A DNA stretch of 64,000 nucleotides from JAEYKI01 sp036679405 (GCA_036679405.1 JAVBVZ010000013.1:44446-108445); one strand, 5' to 3'; shown: positions 43,603-53,340, numbered from the stretch's first letter. Numbers and translations: made by a program. The notes: generated by a model from the letters alone, not told the origin.

Positions 43603-44868
43603 ATGAGTTCAAGAAGCAGGCTGATTCAAACTTTAAATCATACTGAACCGGAAAAAATTGTTGTTGATTTTGGCAGTTCTTTAGTAACCGGAATCTCGGC
43701 AATGGTTCTGGCTGATCTTAGAAAAGCGCTTGATTTGCCTTATAAACCCGTAAAAGTGTATGAGCCGATGCAACTGCTGGGCGAGATTGAAGAAGATATG
43801 CGCCAGGCTCTTGGCATTGATGTTGTTGGCGTCAGTACGCCGATGACGGTTTATGGATATAAAAATGACAAGTGGAAAAAATGGACTGCTCCAAATGGGG
43901 AAGAAGTTTTGATTGGCGACGGGTTTACCTATACCATAGACGAAAAAGGAGACACATATGTGTATCCGGCCAGTGATCTTACGGCAAACCCCAGTGCGAA
44001 ATTGCCGAATGGAGGCTATTATTTTGACAACCTGGTTCGGCAAGGCAGCATTGAAGACGAAGACCTGAATGCAAAAGAAGACTTCAAAAATGATTTTCCG
44101 GTTATGCCGGGAGACATTGTTGCAGAGATAAAGCAAAAAGTTGATTATTACCATGACCATACCGAATATGGAATTAACCTTGGAAATTTTTTAAGCGGAT
44201 TAGGGGATGTGGCGGCTTTGCCCGGCCCCGCGCAGAAAATTACAAAGGGAATCCGCAGTATGGAAGATTGGCTGGTTGCACATTATACCAATCCGGAGTA
44301 TATAAAAGACGTATATGACTTTCAGTATGAAAATGCGATTGTTACTCTGAATAAACTGCATAATGCGGTTGGAGACAAGCCGCAGGTTATACAAATTAGC
44401 GGGACGGATTTTGGAACCCAGCGTACCGAAATTATTTCTCCGGCCATGTATCGGGAATTTTACAAACCATATCACGAAAAATTGAATGCATGGGTACATG
44501 AAAATACGGTATGGAAAACGATGTACCATACTTGTGGCTCGGTGGTCAACCTTTTGGATGACTTTGCAGATGCAGGTATTGATATTTTAAATCCGGTCCA
44601 GTGCTCCGCAGAGGGAATGGACCCCAAAATGCTTAAAGAAAAATATGGAGACAAGTTTGTATTTTGGGGGGCCGGGGTTGATACGCAAAATACGCTTCCT
44701 TTTGGTACGCCGGATGAAGTGTACGCCGAAGTCAGTGAAAGGCTGCGAATCTTTGCGCCGGGCGGCGGATTTGTTTTCAATGCAATTCATAATGTGCAGG
44801 CAAAAACGCCTATAAAAAATATTCTTGCAATGTTCCGGGCGATAAATGATTATAACAAGAAGCATTAA
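43603..44868 (+). CDS. Uroporphyrinogen decarboxylase-family protein 2
   Basis: 421 residues. SSRSRLIQTLNHTEPEKIVVDFGSS opening as in MtaA-like proteins. KTMYHTCGSVVNLLDDFADAGIDILNPVQCSAEGMDP provides H-x-C and a second Cys, so it has a complete zinc-binding set, unlike family protein 1. AIHNVQAKTPIKNILAMFRA ends it. A corrinoid-dependent methyltransferase-like activity is possible, but no corrinoid protein is nearby. ATG at 43603 has GGAAGG 7 bases upstream; an in-frame GTG at 43588 has no site. Followed by the ABC permease after 127 bases. Confidence 0.75.
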   Translation: MSSRSRLIQTLNHTEPEKIVVDFGSSLVTGISAMVLADLRKALDLPYKPVKVYEPMQLLGEIEEDMRQALGIDVVGVSTPMTVYGYKNDKWKKWTAPNGEEVLIGDGFTYTIDEKGDTYVYPASDLTANPSAKLPNGGYYFDNLVRQGSIEDEDLNAKEDFKNDFPVMPGDIVAEIKQKVDYYHDHTEYGINLGNFLSGLGDVAALPGPAQKITKGIRSMEDWLVAHYTNPEYIKDVYDFQYENAIVTLNKLHNAVGDKPQVIQISGTDFGTQRTEIISPAMYREFYKPYHEKLNAWVHENTVWKTMYHTCGSVVNLLDDFADAGIDILNPVQCSAEGMDPKMLKEKYGDKFVFWGAGVDTQNTLPFGTPDEVYAEVSERLRIFAPGGGFVFNAIHNVQAKTPIKNILAMFRAINDYNKKH

Positions 44869-44995
44869 AAGCGTTTAAAGCGCATAAGAAAACAGAGGGA
44901 TTCTATGACGGGCAGCACCTGATTTATGCGGTGGAAAAGAGCAAAACCAGGATACATAACAGCCTTTGATTGGAATCAAAAAAAGGAGGATTATA

Positions 44996-45985
44996 ATGAA
45001 GACCAAAGAGCAAACAGACCTGCTAAAAAAAGAATCCAAAATCCGATCGTTAATGGTACGACCGGAAATAACCGTTCTTCTGGCATTAATTGTATTATGT
45101 ATTTTAATGGTTTTTGCACGGCCAGACACATTTCCAACGGTAACAAACTTATTTAATATTTTAAGGCAGTCGTCCCTGATTGCTATTCTGGCTGTTGGAA
45201 TGGGGCTTATTATTATAACGGCCGGCATCGATCTTTCCGTTGGCTCTGTTATTGCTTTTTCAGCATGTTTTGGGGCCTATGTTTTTCAGCATACCGGAGC
45301 GCCTGCGATTATTGTACTCCTTTTGATACTGGCAGCCGGTGCAGGATGCGGGCTGGTCAATGGTGTTTTTGTCGCAAAAGCCGGTATACCGGCATTCATT
45401 GCAACGCTGGGAATGATGAGTATTGCAAAAGGCGGTGCGCTTCTTTTAACCAACGGTTCGCCGATCAGCTATCCTGAAACCTGGATATCTGTTTTTGGAG
45501 GCGGATATATCGGCGTTATTCCGGTAACCGTACTGGTTATGGTCGCGGTTGTTATTCTGGGATTTCTGTTTGCAAACAATACATTGACAGGAAGAAATGT
45601 ATACGCAGTCGGCAACAGCCCCAGAGCGGCAAAGCTGTCCGGAATATCGGTGGACAGAATTATCATTCTGGTGTATACCATTACCGGATTTTTTGCCGGA
45701 CTGTGCGGACTTATTTTGGTTGGACAGATGAACAGTGCGGACCCGTCATTTGGAAGTGGATATGAGCTGGATGTTATCGCCGCTGCGGTTATCGGCGGCA
45801 TTAGCCTGGCCGGCGGCGAAGGAAATATCTTGGGTGTGGTTATAGGAGCTGCTCTGATGGCGGTTTTGAAAAACATGTTTGTTTTGCTTGCTGTTTCGGG
45901 ATATTGGCAGACCATTATAATTGGTTGCGTGATTATCGGTGCCGTCGCTTTGGACAGTATCCGCAAGAAGCGTGCCGCCCGCTAA
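44996..45985 (+). CDS. Sugar ABC importer permease (RbsC type)
   Basis: 329 residues with about nine TM segments, RbsC/XylH family: GMGLIIITAGIDLSVGSVIAFSA, GLVNGVFVAKAGIPAFIATLGMMSIAKG and NVYAVGNSPRAAKLSGISVD are diagnostic. ATG at 44996 has AAAGGAGG 7 bases upstream; the frame from 44966 lacks one. First structural gene of the permease-binding protein-ATPase order. Confidence 0.9.
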   Translation: MKTKEQTDLLKKESKIRSLMVRPEITVLLALIVLCILMVFARPDTFPTVTNLFNILRQSSLIAILAVGMGLIIITAGIDLSVGSVIAFSACFGAYVFQHTGAPAIIVLLLILAAGAGCGLVNGVFVAKAGIPAFIATLGMMSIAKGGALLLTNGSPISYPETWISVFGGGYIGVIPVTVLVMVAVVILGFLFANNTLTGRNVYAVGNSPRAAKLSGISVDRIIILVYTITGFFAGLCGLILVGQMNSADPSFGSGYELDVIAAAVIGGISLAGGEGNILGVVIGAALMAVLKNMFVLLAVSGYWQTIIIGCVIIGAVALDSIRKKRAAR

Positions 45986-46007
45986 AACGGATTTCATTTG
46001 AGTTTGA

Positions 46008-46030
46008 TTTGACCGGATAAGCCGGTCAAA
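46008..46030 (+). promoter_or_regulatory. Stem-loop before the binding-protein gene
   Basis: TTTGACCGG and CCGGTCAAA form a 9-bp stem with a 5-base loop, 26 bases before the ATG at 46056. No T-run; likely an mRNA processing or stabilising structure. Confidence 0.4.
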
Positions 46031-46055
46031 AAATAATAATCTGGGAGGAAATAGT

Positions 46056-47168
46056 ATGTTAAAGAAAAGTTTAGTAATCTTCTGTGCTGTACTTCTATGT
46101 GTTGTAATGGTTGCGGGGTGTTCCACGCCGGCAGCTGACGACTCTTCATCGGCGCCTGCTTCGTCTGACGCGGTGGCTTCCGAATCGTCCGAGGCTTCCG
46201 ACGCTTCAACCGAGGCTGCGGCAGACTTTACGCCGGCAGCAGATATACAAGCACCGGCCGGGAAAACACTTTTATCCCTGCCTGTAGATCAGGTCGCTGA
46301 GAAACCCTTGAAAATTGCTTCTATTATGGTTCAAAACAATCCGTTTGGCGTAGCGGTTCTTCAGGGGAGCGAGTTTGCAAATGAGGCTTTGCAGGGACGC
46401 AATGCGGTTGTTGATTCAATTTCTGTGGAAGACTTTGATGCTCAAAAATGGACCAGCGTTGTTGAAAACTGTATCGCGGCAAAATATGACGCAATCTGCC
46501 TGCTTGGGTTATCTGAAGCTTTAACACCTGTTGTTAATAAGGCGGTCGATGCAGGTATCATCGTGATGGCGTTCAACACGGAGCCTGGACTGGATTCCGA
46601 GAGAACTGCTTTTTACGGCCAGGATGGAACCTACGGCGGAGAACAATGCGGTGCTGCGCTGGAAGAACTGATGGGCGGTGAAGGCGAATATATCATCATT
46701 ACCGGTGATTTCGGAGTTCTTGGACATGAATTAAGGAGAAAAGGCGCCCGTTCAGTGCTGGATGAAAATCCGAACATGATACTGGATGGAGAATTCGAGA
46801 ATAATGATAAAGCTGAAGAAGCATATAACATTACGACGAATGCTATGCTGGCCAATCCTAATCTGAAGGGTATCTACGTAACGGCTGGCGGACCCAGCGG
46901 TGCTGCGAAAGCATTGGAAGATGCCGGAAAACAGGATGAAATCATGCTGGTTTGCCATGACGTACTGGCAGAATCCGCACCTTACATTGCTGACGGAACA
47001 ATCAAGGCATGCCTGGATCAGGATCCGTTCAATCAGGGATATCAGCCCTGTATTGATGCTTTTAACATGCTGGTAACGGGAAATCCGCCGGCTGAAGAAA
47101 TCAACTGGTATGAAGGTGTTATGGCTACGCCTGAAACGGTGAAAGACTTATTCCCCGAGTTGTTCTAA
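46056..47168 (+). CDS. Sugar ABC importer substrate-binding lipoprotein
   Basis: 370 residues, periplasmic-binding-protein type 1 fold (RbsB/XylF group). Signal peptide ending in the lipobox MVAGC, then a Ser/Ala/Asp/Glu-rich linker (about residues 24-60). IASIMVQNNPFGVAVLQGSEFANEAL begins the mature sugar-binding domain, and DSISVEDFDAQKWTSVVENCIA resembles the family's first helix-strand unit. GGGAGGAAATAG upstream of ATG. A pentose/hexose or polyol ligand is likely; not determined. Confidence 0.88.
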   Translation: MLKKSLVIFCAVLLCVVMVAGCSTPAADDSSSAPASSDAVASESSEASDASTEAAADFTPAADIQAPAGKTLLSLPVDQVAEKPLKIASIMVQNNPFGVAVLQGSEFANEALQGRNAVVDSISVEDFDAQKWTSVVENCIAAKYDAICLLGLSEALTPVVNKAVDAGIIVMAFNTEPGLDSERTAFYGQDGTYGGEQCGAALEELMGGEGEYIIITGDFGVLGHELRRKGARSVLDENPNMILDGEFENNDKAEEAYNITTNAMLANPNLKGIYVTAGGPSGAAKALEDAGKQDEIMLVCHDVLAESAPYIADGTIKACLDQDPFNQGYQPCIDAFNMLVTGNPPAEEINWYEGVMATPETVKDLFPELF

Positions 47169-47180
47169 ATTAAGCATATT

Positions 47181-47215
47181 TAGGAGTAGGGTCACCCAAA
47201 GGGCCCTACTCCCTA
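47181..47215 (+). promoter_or_regulatory. Intercistronic hairpin after the binding-protein gene
   Basis: TAGGAGTAGGG pairs with CCCTACTCCCTA (one bulge) over a 12-base loop. Same architecture as the hairpin after the nucleoside lipoprotein gene at 2219-2247; both lie between binding-protein and ATPase cistrons. Confidence 0.55.
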
Positions 47216-47236
47216 AAATGTTAGGAGGGTTATTAA

Positions 47237-48766
47237 ATGGCCGAGAATATTATCTGCAAAATTAATCATATTACAAAATATTTCCCAGGTGTTATTGCTT
47301 TAAACGATATCAACTTTGAAATCCATAGAGGAGAGGTACATGCGATTGTCGGAGAAAACGGCGCAGGCAAGTCAACACTCATGAACGTTTTGTCCGGGGT
47401 ATATCCGGCCGATGATGGAAGCGTGGAATTTGAAGGCCGCAAAGTGAATTTCAAAGAACCGAAAGACGCTCAGGATGCAGGCATTGCAATGATTCATCAG
47501 GAGTTGTCCCTGTCTCCTCATATGACCGCTTATGAGAATGTTTTTGAAGGCAGAATGTTTAAGAACAAGGTTGGATTGATCGACCGAAAAAGAATGGCAG
47601 CTGAATGCAAAAAACATTTGGAGAATTTGGGCGTGGGATATATCAACCCAAAATCTTTGGTCAAGAATCTAAGCGTTTCCGAGATGCAGTTGCTTGAGAT
47701 TGCAAAGGCAATCTCTTTGGACTCCAAGATGCTTATAATGGATGAACCAACTTCATCTCTTACAAATACAGAGATTGAGTTTTTGATTAATATTATAAAA
47801 GGATTACAAAAAAGCGGGGTTTCTATTCTTTATATTTCTCACAAACTGGAAGAAATTATGGAGATTGCCGACAGAATCACCGTACTACGCGACGGACAGT
47901 ATATAGATACGAGATCCAAGTCGGATATAGACATAAAAACGATGATTTCCATGATGGTGGGCAGAAATTTTGATCAGACCGCGCACAGGGAATTTATTAA
48001 AGATTATTCGGATAAAGAGCCGATATTGGAGGTTGACAATTTAAGCGATTTCAGTGGGAAAGTCAAAGATGTAAGTTTTAAGCTTTATAAAGGAGAAGTT
48101 TTAGGCTTGACCGGATTGGTGGGTGCAGGAAGAACCGAACTGCTTCAAACGATATTCGGTGCATCTAAAGCAAAAACCGGTACGATTAAAGTTAATGGTG
48201 CAAAGGTCAATATCAACAGCACTAAAAAAGCCATACAGATGGGCATGGGACTGATCCCGGAAGGACGAAAGACACAAGGGCTGTTCCTTAAAATGTCTGT
48301 GCGGGACAACATGTTGTCCGTATATTTAAAAGAACTTTGTAACGCGCTGAATTTTATTAACAACAGTAAAGCGAACAGTGTTGCGAACGAGTATGTTGAA
48401 AAGCTTAACATTAAAACGCCCGGGCTTAATCAGTATATTAATAACTTAAGCGGCGGAAACCAGCAAAAGGCGATCGTTGCCAGATGGCTCATGAATAAGC
48501 CGAGCATCCTATTTATGGATGAGCCGACGCATGGGATTGATGTGGGCGCAAAAACTGAAATATACCATATCATTGACGACCTGTCAAAAGCCGGCGTTTC
48601 CGTTATTCTTCTCTCCTCCGAGCTGCCGGAAGTTCTTTCCATGTGTGACCGTATTATGATCATGCATCACGGAGAGCTCCGCGTAATATTGGCACATGAT
48701 GAAGCAGACCAAGTAAAAATTATGGAGTACACGTTGGAAAAAAATGAAAAAGGCGAAAGTGCCTGA
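47237..48766 (+). CDS. Sugar ABC importer ATP-binding protein (RbsA type)
   Basis: 509 residues with two NBDs. NBD1: Walker A GENGAGKST (about 38), LSVSEMQLLEIAKA signature, Walker B LIMDEPTSSLT. NBD2: GLVGAGRTELL and LSGGNQQKAIVARWL, ILFMDEPTHGIDVGAKTEI. Pairs with the permease and lipoprotein upstream. AGGAGGG 10 bases before the ATG. Confidence 0.92.
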   Translation: MAENIICKINHITKYFPGVIALNDINFEIHRGEVHAIVGENGAGKSTLMNVLSGVYPADDGSVEFEGRKVNFKEPKDAQDAGIAMIHQELSLSPHMTAYENVFEGRMFKNKVGLIDRKRMAAECKKHLENLGVGYINPKSLVKNLSVSEMQLLEIAKAISLDSKMLIMDEPTSSLTNTEIEFLINIIKGLQKSGVSILYISHKLEEIMEIADRITVLRDGQYIDTRSKSDIDIKTMISMMVGRNFDQTAHREFIKDYSDKEPILEVDNLSDFSGKVKDVSFKLYKGEVLGLTGLVGAGRTELLQTIFGASKAKTGTIKVNGAKVNINSTKKAIQMGMGLIPEGRKTQGLFLKMSVRDNMLSVYLKELCNALNFINNSKANSVANEYVEKLNIKTPGLNQYINNLSGGNQQKAIVARWLMNKPSILFMDEPTHGIDVGAKTEIYHIIDDLSKAGVSVILLSSELPEVLSMCDRIMIMHHGELRVILAHDEADQVKIMEYTLEKNEKGESA

Positions 48767-48797
48767 TATCATCCATTTGTTTAAGGGGGAATAAAAA

Positions 48798-49565
48798 ATG
48801 TCTTTTAAGGGTTTTAACGAAGATTTTTCTTTGGAAGGTAAGAACGCGCTGGTGACCGGCGCAGCCAGCGGCATTGGGCTGGAAATATGCAAGATGTTTG
48901 CACGAAAAGGCGCGAATATTATTGCCTTTGATTTAGATGAATCTGCGGCATTAAAGGAGTATGTAGAGAAAGCCGGACGCAAATATATTGGATATAGTGG
49001 AAATGTCACTCAAAAAAATGTTGTAGATGAGGCGGTTACAGATGCAATTGAGAAATTTGGGAGAATTGATATCCTGGTGAATTGCGCCGGTATAGGGATT
49101 ATTGATAATGCGGAAGATTTAAAGGAAGACATTTGGGATAAAACATTGAATGTCAACTTAAAGGGTCCCTTTTTAATGTCTCAGGCTGTTGCCCGTACAA
49201 TGATTAAAAACGGCGGTGGAAAAATAGTCAACATGGCGTCTCAGGCAGGAGTTGTCGCCCTCGATAAGCATATTGCTTACGGCGCATCGAAAGCAGCTTT
49301 GATCAATGTAACGAAAGTCTGCGCTCTGGAATGGGCAAAATATAATATCCGCGTGAATGCGATTTCTCCTACAGTCGTATTGACTCCGCTCGGGGAACGT
49401 GTATGGGATAATCCGCAGGGTGACGCCTTTAAAAAACTTGTGCCGGCCGGAAGATTTGCGTATCCCCAGGAAGTCGCTGCCTGTGCCGTGTTTTTATCCA
49501 GTGATGCGGCAGATATGATTAATGGTGAAAATCTGGTGATAGACGGCGGATATACGATTGCGTAA
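48798..49565 (+). CDS. SDR-family dehydrogenase 3
   Basis: 255 residues, SDR oxidoreductase: VTGAASGIGLEI, NCAGIGIIDN, YGASKAA and LVIDGGYTIA at the C terminus. Follows the ATPase by 31 bases, with AAGGGGG upstream of the ATG, so it is a member of the sugar operon. Likely oxidises a hydroxyl of the imported substrate. Confidence 0.83.
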   Translation: MSFKGFNEDFSLEGKNALVTGAASGIGLEICKMFARKGANIIAFDLDESAALKEYVEKAGRKYIGYSGNVTQKNVVDEAVTDAIEKFGRIDILVNCAGIGIIDNAEDLKEDIWDKTLNVNLKGPFLMSQAVARTMIKNGGGKIVNMASQAGVVALDKHIAYGASKAALINVTKVCALEWAKYNIRVNAISPTVVLTPLGERVWDNPQGDAFKKLVPAGRFAYPQEVAACAVFLSSDAADMINGENLVIDGGYTIA

Positions 49566-49597
49566 GTTGATATGTATTTAAGGAGGGTTAACTTAAA

Positions 49598-50287
49598 ATG
49601 GACAGCGAGATTTTTACGTTTAAGAGATTACCAAAAATAATCGATATCAGTGCATTATCCGCTGCAACAAAACTTGAAGATGTGGATAAACTTGCTGAAG
49701 CGGCGAAACAATACGGTTTTATTGCCGCTTTTGTTATGCCGTGTTATACTGAATATCTGGCAAGAAAATTAAACGGAAATTCCGAAGTGATTATAGGCGC
49801 ACCGATTGGTTTTCCGACCGGTGCAGATCTTTCACAGAGCAAGATTTTTCAGGTGAAAGAAATGAAGAAGCTTGGATGCACGGAGTTTGATATGGTGATC
49901 CCGATCGGGATGCTGAAATCAGGAAAACTGGACTATGTAAAAAAAGATATAGCGGGTGTCGTGGAGGCCGCCGATGGCTATCCCGTAAAGGTTATTTTGG
50001 AAGTTACGTATTTGGATGACGATGAGATCAAAACGGGAAGCGAGATTGTTGCAAGATCAGGCGCGGCTTATGTGAAGACCGGAACGGGATATTCCGCAAA
50101 GCCGTCATTAGTACGGCATATTAAATTAATGAAGGAAACAGTGGGAGACAGCATTAAAATAAAATGTGCCGGTGGGATAAAGAGCCTTGAGCAATTAAAA
50201 GACATGTATGCGGCCGGCGCTGAACGGTTTGGGATTGGCATAAAGTCCGCTTTGGAAATTATTGAATCTGCAAAAACGGAAGAATAG
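49598..50287 (+). CDS. DeoC-family aldolase 1
   Basis: 229 residues, deoxyribose-phosphate aldolase family (Schiff-base class I). YVKTGTGYSAKPSLVRHIKLMKE carries the Lys and KIKCAGGIKSLEQL the second Lys of the DeoC active site, and GAPIGFPTGADLSQSK the substrate loop. ATG at 49598 has AGGAGGG upstream. A second, distinct DeoC-like gene follows, so at least one of them probably acts on a substrate other than deoxyribose 5-phosphate. Confidence 0.82.
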   Translation: MDSEIFTFKRLPKIIDISALSAATKLEDVDKLAEAAKQYGFIAAFVMPCYTEYLARKLNGNSEVIIGAPIGFPTGADLSQSKIFQVKEMKKLGCTEFDMVIPIGMLKSGKLDYVKKDIAGVVEAADGYPVKVILEVTYLDDDEIKTGSEIVARSGAAYVKTGTGYSAKPSLVRHIKLMKETVGDSIKIKCAGGIKSLEQLKDMYAAGAERFGIGIKSALEIIESAKTEE

Positions 50288-50342
50288 GTACGATTTTTAT
50301 TTAACATGTATGCGGGCGATCAACACAGGAAATGAGGATGAA

Positions 50343-51056
50343 ATGGAAAAAATAAAAATTTCTACAAAACAAGTGGCGGCGGTTATTGACCATTCGTTGC
50401 TTAGGCCCGATATTACCGTTAAGGAATTAATTGAAGGCTGTGCGCTGGCCAGAGAATACGGTTGTATTTCGGTGTGCGTGCGCCCTTCCGATTTGCCGAT
50501 CGTTATTCGTGAACTGGAAGGGTCGGATGTTCTGCCGACTACTGTTATTGCTTTTCCGCATGGAACCGCAACAACCCAGACAAAAGTATTTGAAACTTTT
50601 GACGCGATCGAAAAAGGTGCGGTCGAAGTTGATATGGTTATGAATTATGCGCGCTTTTTATCTGGGGAATTTGAGTATGTGGAAAACGAAATTGCCGAGG
50701 TAGCCCGGGCCGCCCATGACAAGGACGCCCTTTTAAAAGTAATTTTTGAAAATTATTATCTAACGAATAAACAAATCATTCAATGCTGCGGGCTCGCTAA
50801 AAGAGCGAGAGCAGATTTTATTAAAACCTCTACCGGATATGCACCCGGAGGCGCGGTGCTGGATGATTTGAAAACTATGGTCAGTCATTCTGAAGGAATG
50901 AAAGTGAAAGCCGCCGGAGGCGTTAAGGACCTGGATGCCGTACTGGCGATTATTGCGACCGGAACAAAGAGAGTCGGGACACGTTCCTCCAAAACAATAT
51001 TGGAAGAGGCCTTGCAACGCGAAAAAAACGGAACGCTTTTTTACAATGCTGATTAG
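50343..51056 (+). CDS. DeoC-family aldolase 2
   Basis: 237 residues of the same family as the previous gene: VAAVIDHSLLRPDITVKELIEGCALAREYG, VIAFPHGTATTQTKVFET, ADFIKTSTGYAPGGAVLDD and KVKAAGGVKDLDAVLAII, so both active-site lysines are there. It lacks close identity with aldolase 1, so they are not a recent duplication. ATG 50343 has GAGG 6-10 bases upstream; the frame from 50262 runs into aldolase 1's tail. Confidence 0.8.
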   Translation: MEKIKISTKQVAAVIDHSLLRPDITVKELIEGCALAREYGCISVCVRPSDLPIVIRELEGSDVLPTTVIAFPHGTATTQTKVFETFDAIEKGAVEVDMVMNYARFLSGEFEYVENEIAEVARAAHDKDALLKVIFENYYLTNKQIIQCCGLAKRARADFIKTSTGYAPGGAVLDDLKTMVSHSEGMKVKAAGGVKDLDAVLAIIATGTKRVGTRSSKTILEEALQREKNGTLFYNAD

Positions 51057-51082
51057 TAAGAAGGGTAATAGGTAAAAAGACA

Positions 51083-53320
51083 ATGGCAACGATGAAAGAT
51101 GTTGCAAAACTTGCAGGAGTTTCGCATGGCACGGTTTCTAATGTTCTTAACGGATCAAAGGGAGTCAGCTTAGATAAGGTCAAGCGCGTTCAAAAGGCTA
51201 TGATCAAACTGGGATATAAACCAAATGCAGTGGCCCGGAACTTAAAGCTGAACAAAACCATGCAATTTGACCTGATCATTCCCAATATTTTTGACTCTGC
51301 TTTGGCGCAGATTTACGAAAGCTTATCCGTATTTGCGTCCGAAAAAGGATACACAGCTCATCTGCAAATTACCAACGAAGACCCGGAACTGGAAACCAAA
51401 TTTTTAAATCAAGCTTTGATGTATAATAAAGACGGCGTTATCTTGATGACCTGTCAGCCTAATAATACGGATCTTTTTGAAAAACTGATGGCTAACGGTT
51501 TAAAACTTGTGTTTGTGTCCTCGCAGCCGGCAGATATAGACCACAATTTTGTGGGACTGGATGTAAAATCGACCGTTTCAAAAATCGTTAGTTATTTTTT
51601 GAAAAATAATTATGAAGATGTTGCCATTATCACAGGACCTACGGAATATACTTTTGAAGTTCTTTGTTTAACAGGATATATAGAAGCTCATATTACGGAA
51701 AAAAAATCGATACAGGAATCATATTGCGGAACTGCTAATTATGACCGTCAGGCCGTTATTAAAGAAGCCTTTAAGATCCTTACACAAACTCCGGCTCCCA
51801 AAGTAATTATTGCCACCGATCAAATTATGGTGAATGCGATTGTAAAGGCCATTGAGCTTCTTAATCTTTCGGAGGAAACACGTCCTCTTATCGTTGCCTT
51901 GGTCCCGTATTCTTGGGCCCTTACAAAGCGTCCGGGGATTATATATGTTACGCTTCCGTATGTTAAGATAGCCGAACTGGCTTTTGACATCTTGATGGAG
52001 GATGTAAACGCTTCCGTAAACGGCTATAAAAATACCTTTATCAAAGTGAAACCGCCGGATATTAAAAAATTGCTACAGATGCAGGAGAAGAAGCCGAACC
52101 ATGTAGTTGTCGCCGGCGATAAAGTACGTGTTTTATTAACGCATAATAACGCTTCGTTTGCTACTAAAACCTTGTTGCCGGATTTTGAAAAACAAACAGG
52201 AATCAAAGTTGAAATAGACGTTGTTTCCTATTTTGAAAATTATGAGGCTCTGAAAAAAGATTGGTATCAGAGTGAATATGATGTATGGGGGATCGACATT
52301 CCGTGGCTGCCTGAGTTGGCACAAAAAGGCGTGATTGAAAATTTGGACGACTATATTGAAGACAGTTATACAAATTATATGCCATATAAGATTTTCAACG
52401 ATTTTACTATGTTTGAAGGCTCGGTCTATGCTATCCCGTTTACAATTTGCACACAGCAGCTTTTTTATCGGAAAGATTTATTCAGCGATATAAAAAATCA
52501 GCGTTTGTACTATGAACATAATAAAAAAGATTTGCAGCCGCCACGGAACTGGCAGGAATTTAACGAAGTGGCACGCTTCTTCACAAGAGAAATCAATAAT
52601 GAATCACCTACTACTTATGGCACGACTTTGGGCGCGAAAATGTCTTCTGGTGCTGTGTGTGAGTTTTTACCCAGATTGTGGGGGTTCGGCGCTTCTATAT
52701 TTGAAGACTCGGAATTTACATTGAACAGTGAAAAAGCTGTTTTGGCACTTGAAAATTATATTGAAAGCTTTCGTTATGCATCCGGGGGCTCTGATGAACA
52801 TTGGTGGGAGGAGCAGGTTTTGGAGTTCAGTAAAGGCGATGTTGCCATGATGATCATGTTTGCTGATCAGATATCCGATGTAACGGTACGGAGCAAGTCT
52901 AAAGTGAACGGCAAGGTAGGGTATACGGAGATACCGTGTGGAATTGGCACCTTGGGCGGATGGAGTATTGCGATTAATGCTTTTAGTAAGAAAAAACAGA
53001 GTGCGTTTAAATTTTTAAATTGGGCGACTTCGCAGGAAATGTCGGTCATAACTACTATCCTTGGCGGTTGCGTGCCTTGCCAGACGGCTATTAATGACTT
53101 TGAGGTTTCGAGCATCTATCCTTGGCTAAAAAAGAGTATAGAAGTAAAAAATTCTTCGAATTTGCGAAGGATACCTCAGAAAGCAGACGGTATGCATATG
53201 TCGGAGCATAATTTTGAAGAGATCTTGGGTGCGGCGGTCCATGATGCCGTAATAGGAAAGATGACTGCGCGAGATGCACTGAACCAGGCGAATGAGAGGT
53301 TAAATGATATTTTAAAATAA
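51083..53320 (+). CDS. LacI-family regulator fused to an extracellular-type solute-binding domain
   Basis: 745 residues, more than twice a normal LacI repressor. Residues 1-60: HTH (MKDVAKLAGVSHGTVSNVLNGSKGVSLDKVKRVQKAMIKLGYKPNAVARNLK). Residues about 62-330: type 1 periplasmic-binding-protein fold of LacI repressors (FDLIIPNIFDSALAQIYESL). Residues about 350-745: a type 2 binding fold like those of sugar-binding lipoproteins (LLTHNNASFATKTLLPDFEKQTGIKVEIDVVSYFENYEALKKDWYQSEYDVWGIDIPWLPEL and WATSQEM). No signal peptide or lipobox, so it stays in the cytoplasm. Likely senses two ligands. It lies inside the sugar cluster, directly after the aldolases and before the kinase. Confidence 0.85.
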   Translation: MATMKDVAKLAGVSHGTVSNVLNGSKGVSLDKVKRVQKAMIKLGYKPNAVARNLKLNKTMQFDLIIPNIFDSALAQIYESLSVFASEKGYTAHLQITNEDPELETKFLNQALMYNKDGVILMTCQPNNTDLFEKLMANGLKLVFVSSQPADIDHNFVGLDVKSTVSKIVSYFLKNNYEDVAIITGPTEYTFEVLCLTGYIEAHITEKKSIQESYCGTANYDRQAVIKEAFKILTQTPAPKVIIATDQIMVNAIVKAIELLNLSEETRPLIVALVPYSWALTKRPGIIYVTLPYVKIAELAFDILMEDVNASVNGYKNTFIKVKPPDIKKLLQMQEKKPNHVVVAGDKVRVLLTHNNASFATKTLLPDFEKQTGIKVEIDVVSYFENYEALKKDWYQSEYDVWGIDIPWLPELAQKGVIENLDDYIEDSYTNYMPYKIFNDFTMFEGSVYAIPFTICTQQLFYRKDLFSDIKNQRLYYEHNKKDLQPPRNWQEFNEVARFFTREINNESPTTYGTTLGAKMSSGAVCEFLPRLWGFGASIFEDSEFTLNSEKAVLALENYIESFRYASGGSDEHWWEEQVLEFSKGDVAMMIMFADQISDVTVRSKSKVNGKVGYTEIPCGIGTLGGWSIAINAFSKKKQSAFKFLNWATSQEMSVITTILGGCVPCQTAINDFEVSSIYPWLKKSIEVKNSSNLRRIPQKADGMHMSEHNFEEILGAAVHDAVIGKMTARDALNQANERLNDILK

Positions 53321-53340
53321 ACCATTTAGGGGTGAGGAAA

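Noticed and set aside
49598..51056. Tandem duplication of deoC
   Set aside because: The two aldolases differ in length and much of their sequence, so they are distinct family members, not a recent copy.
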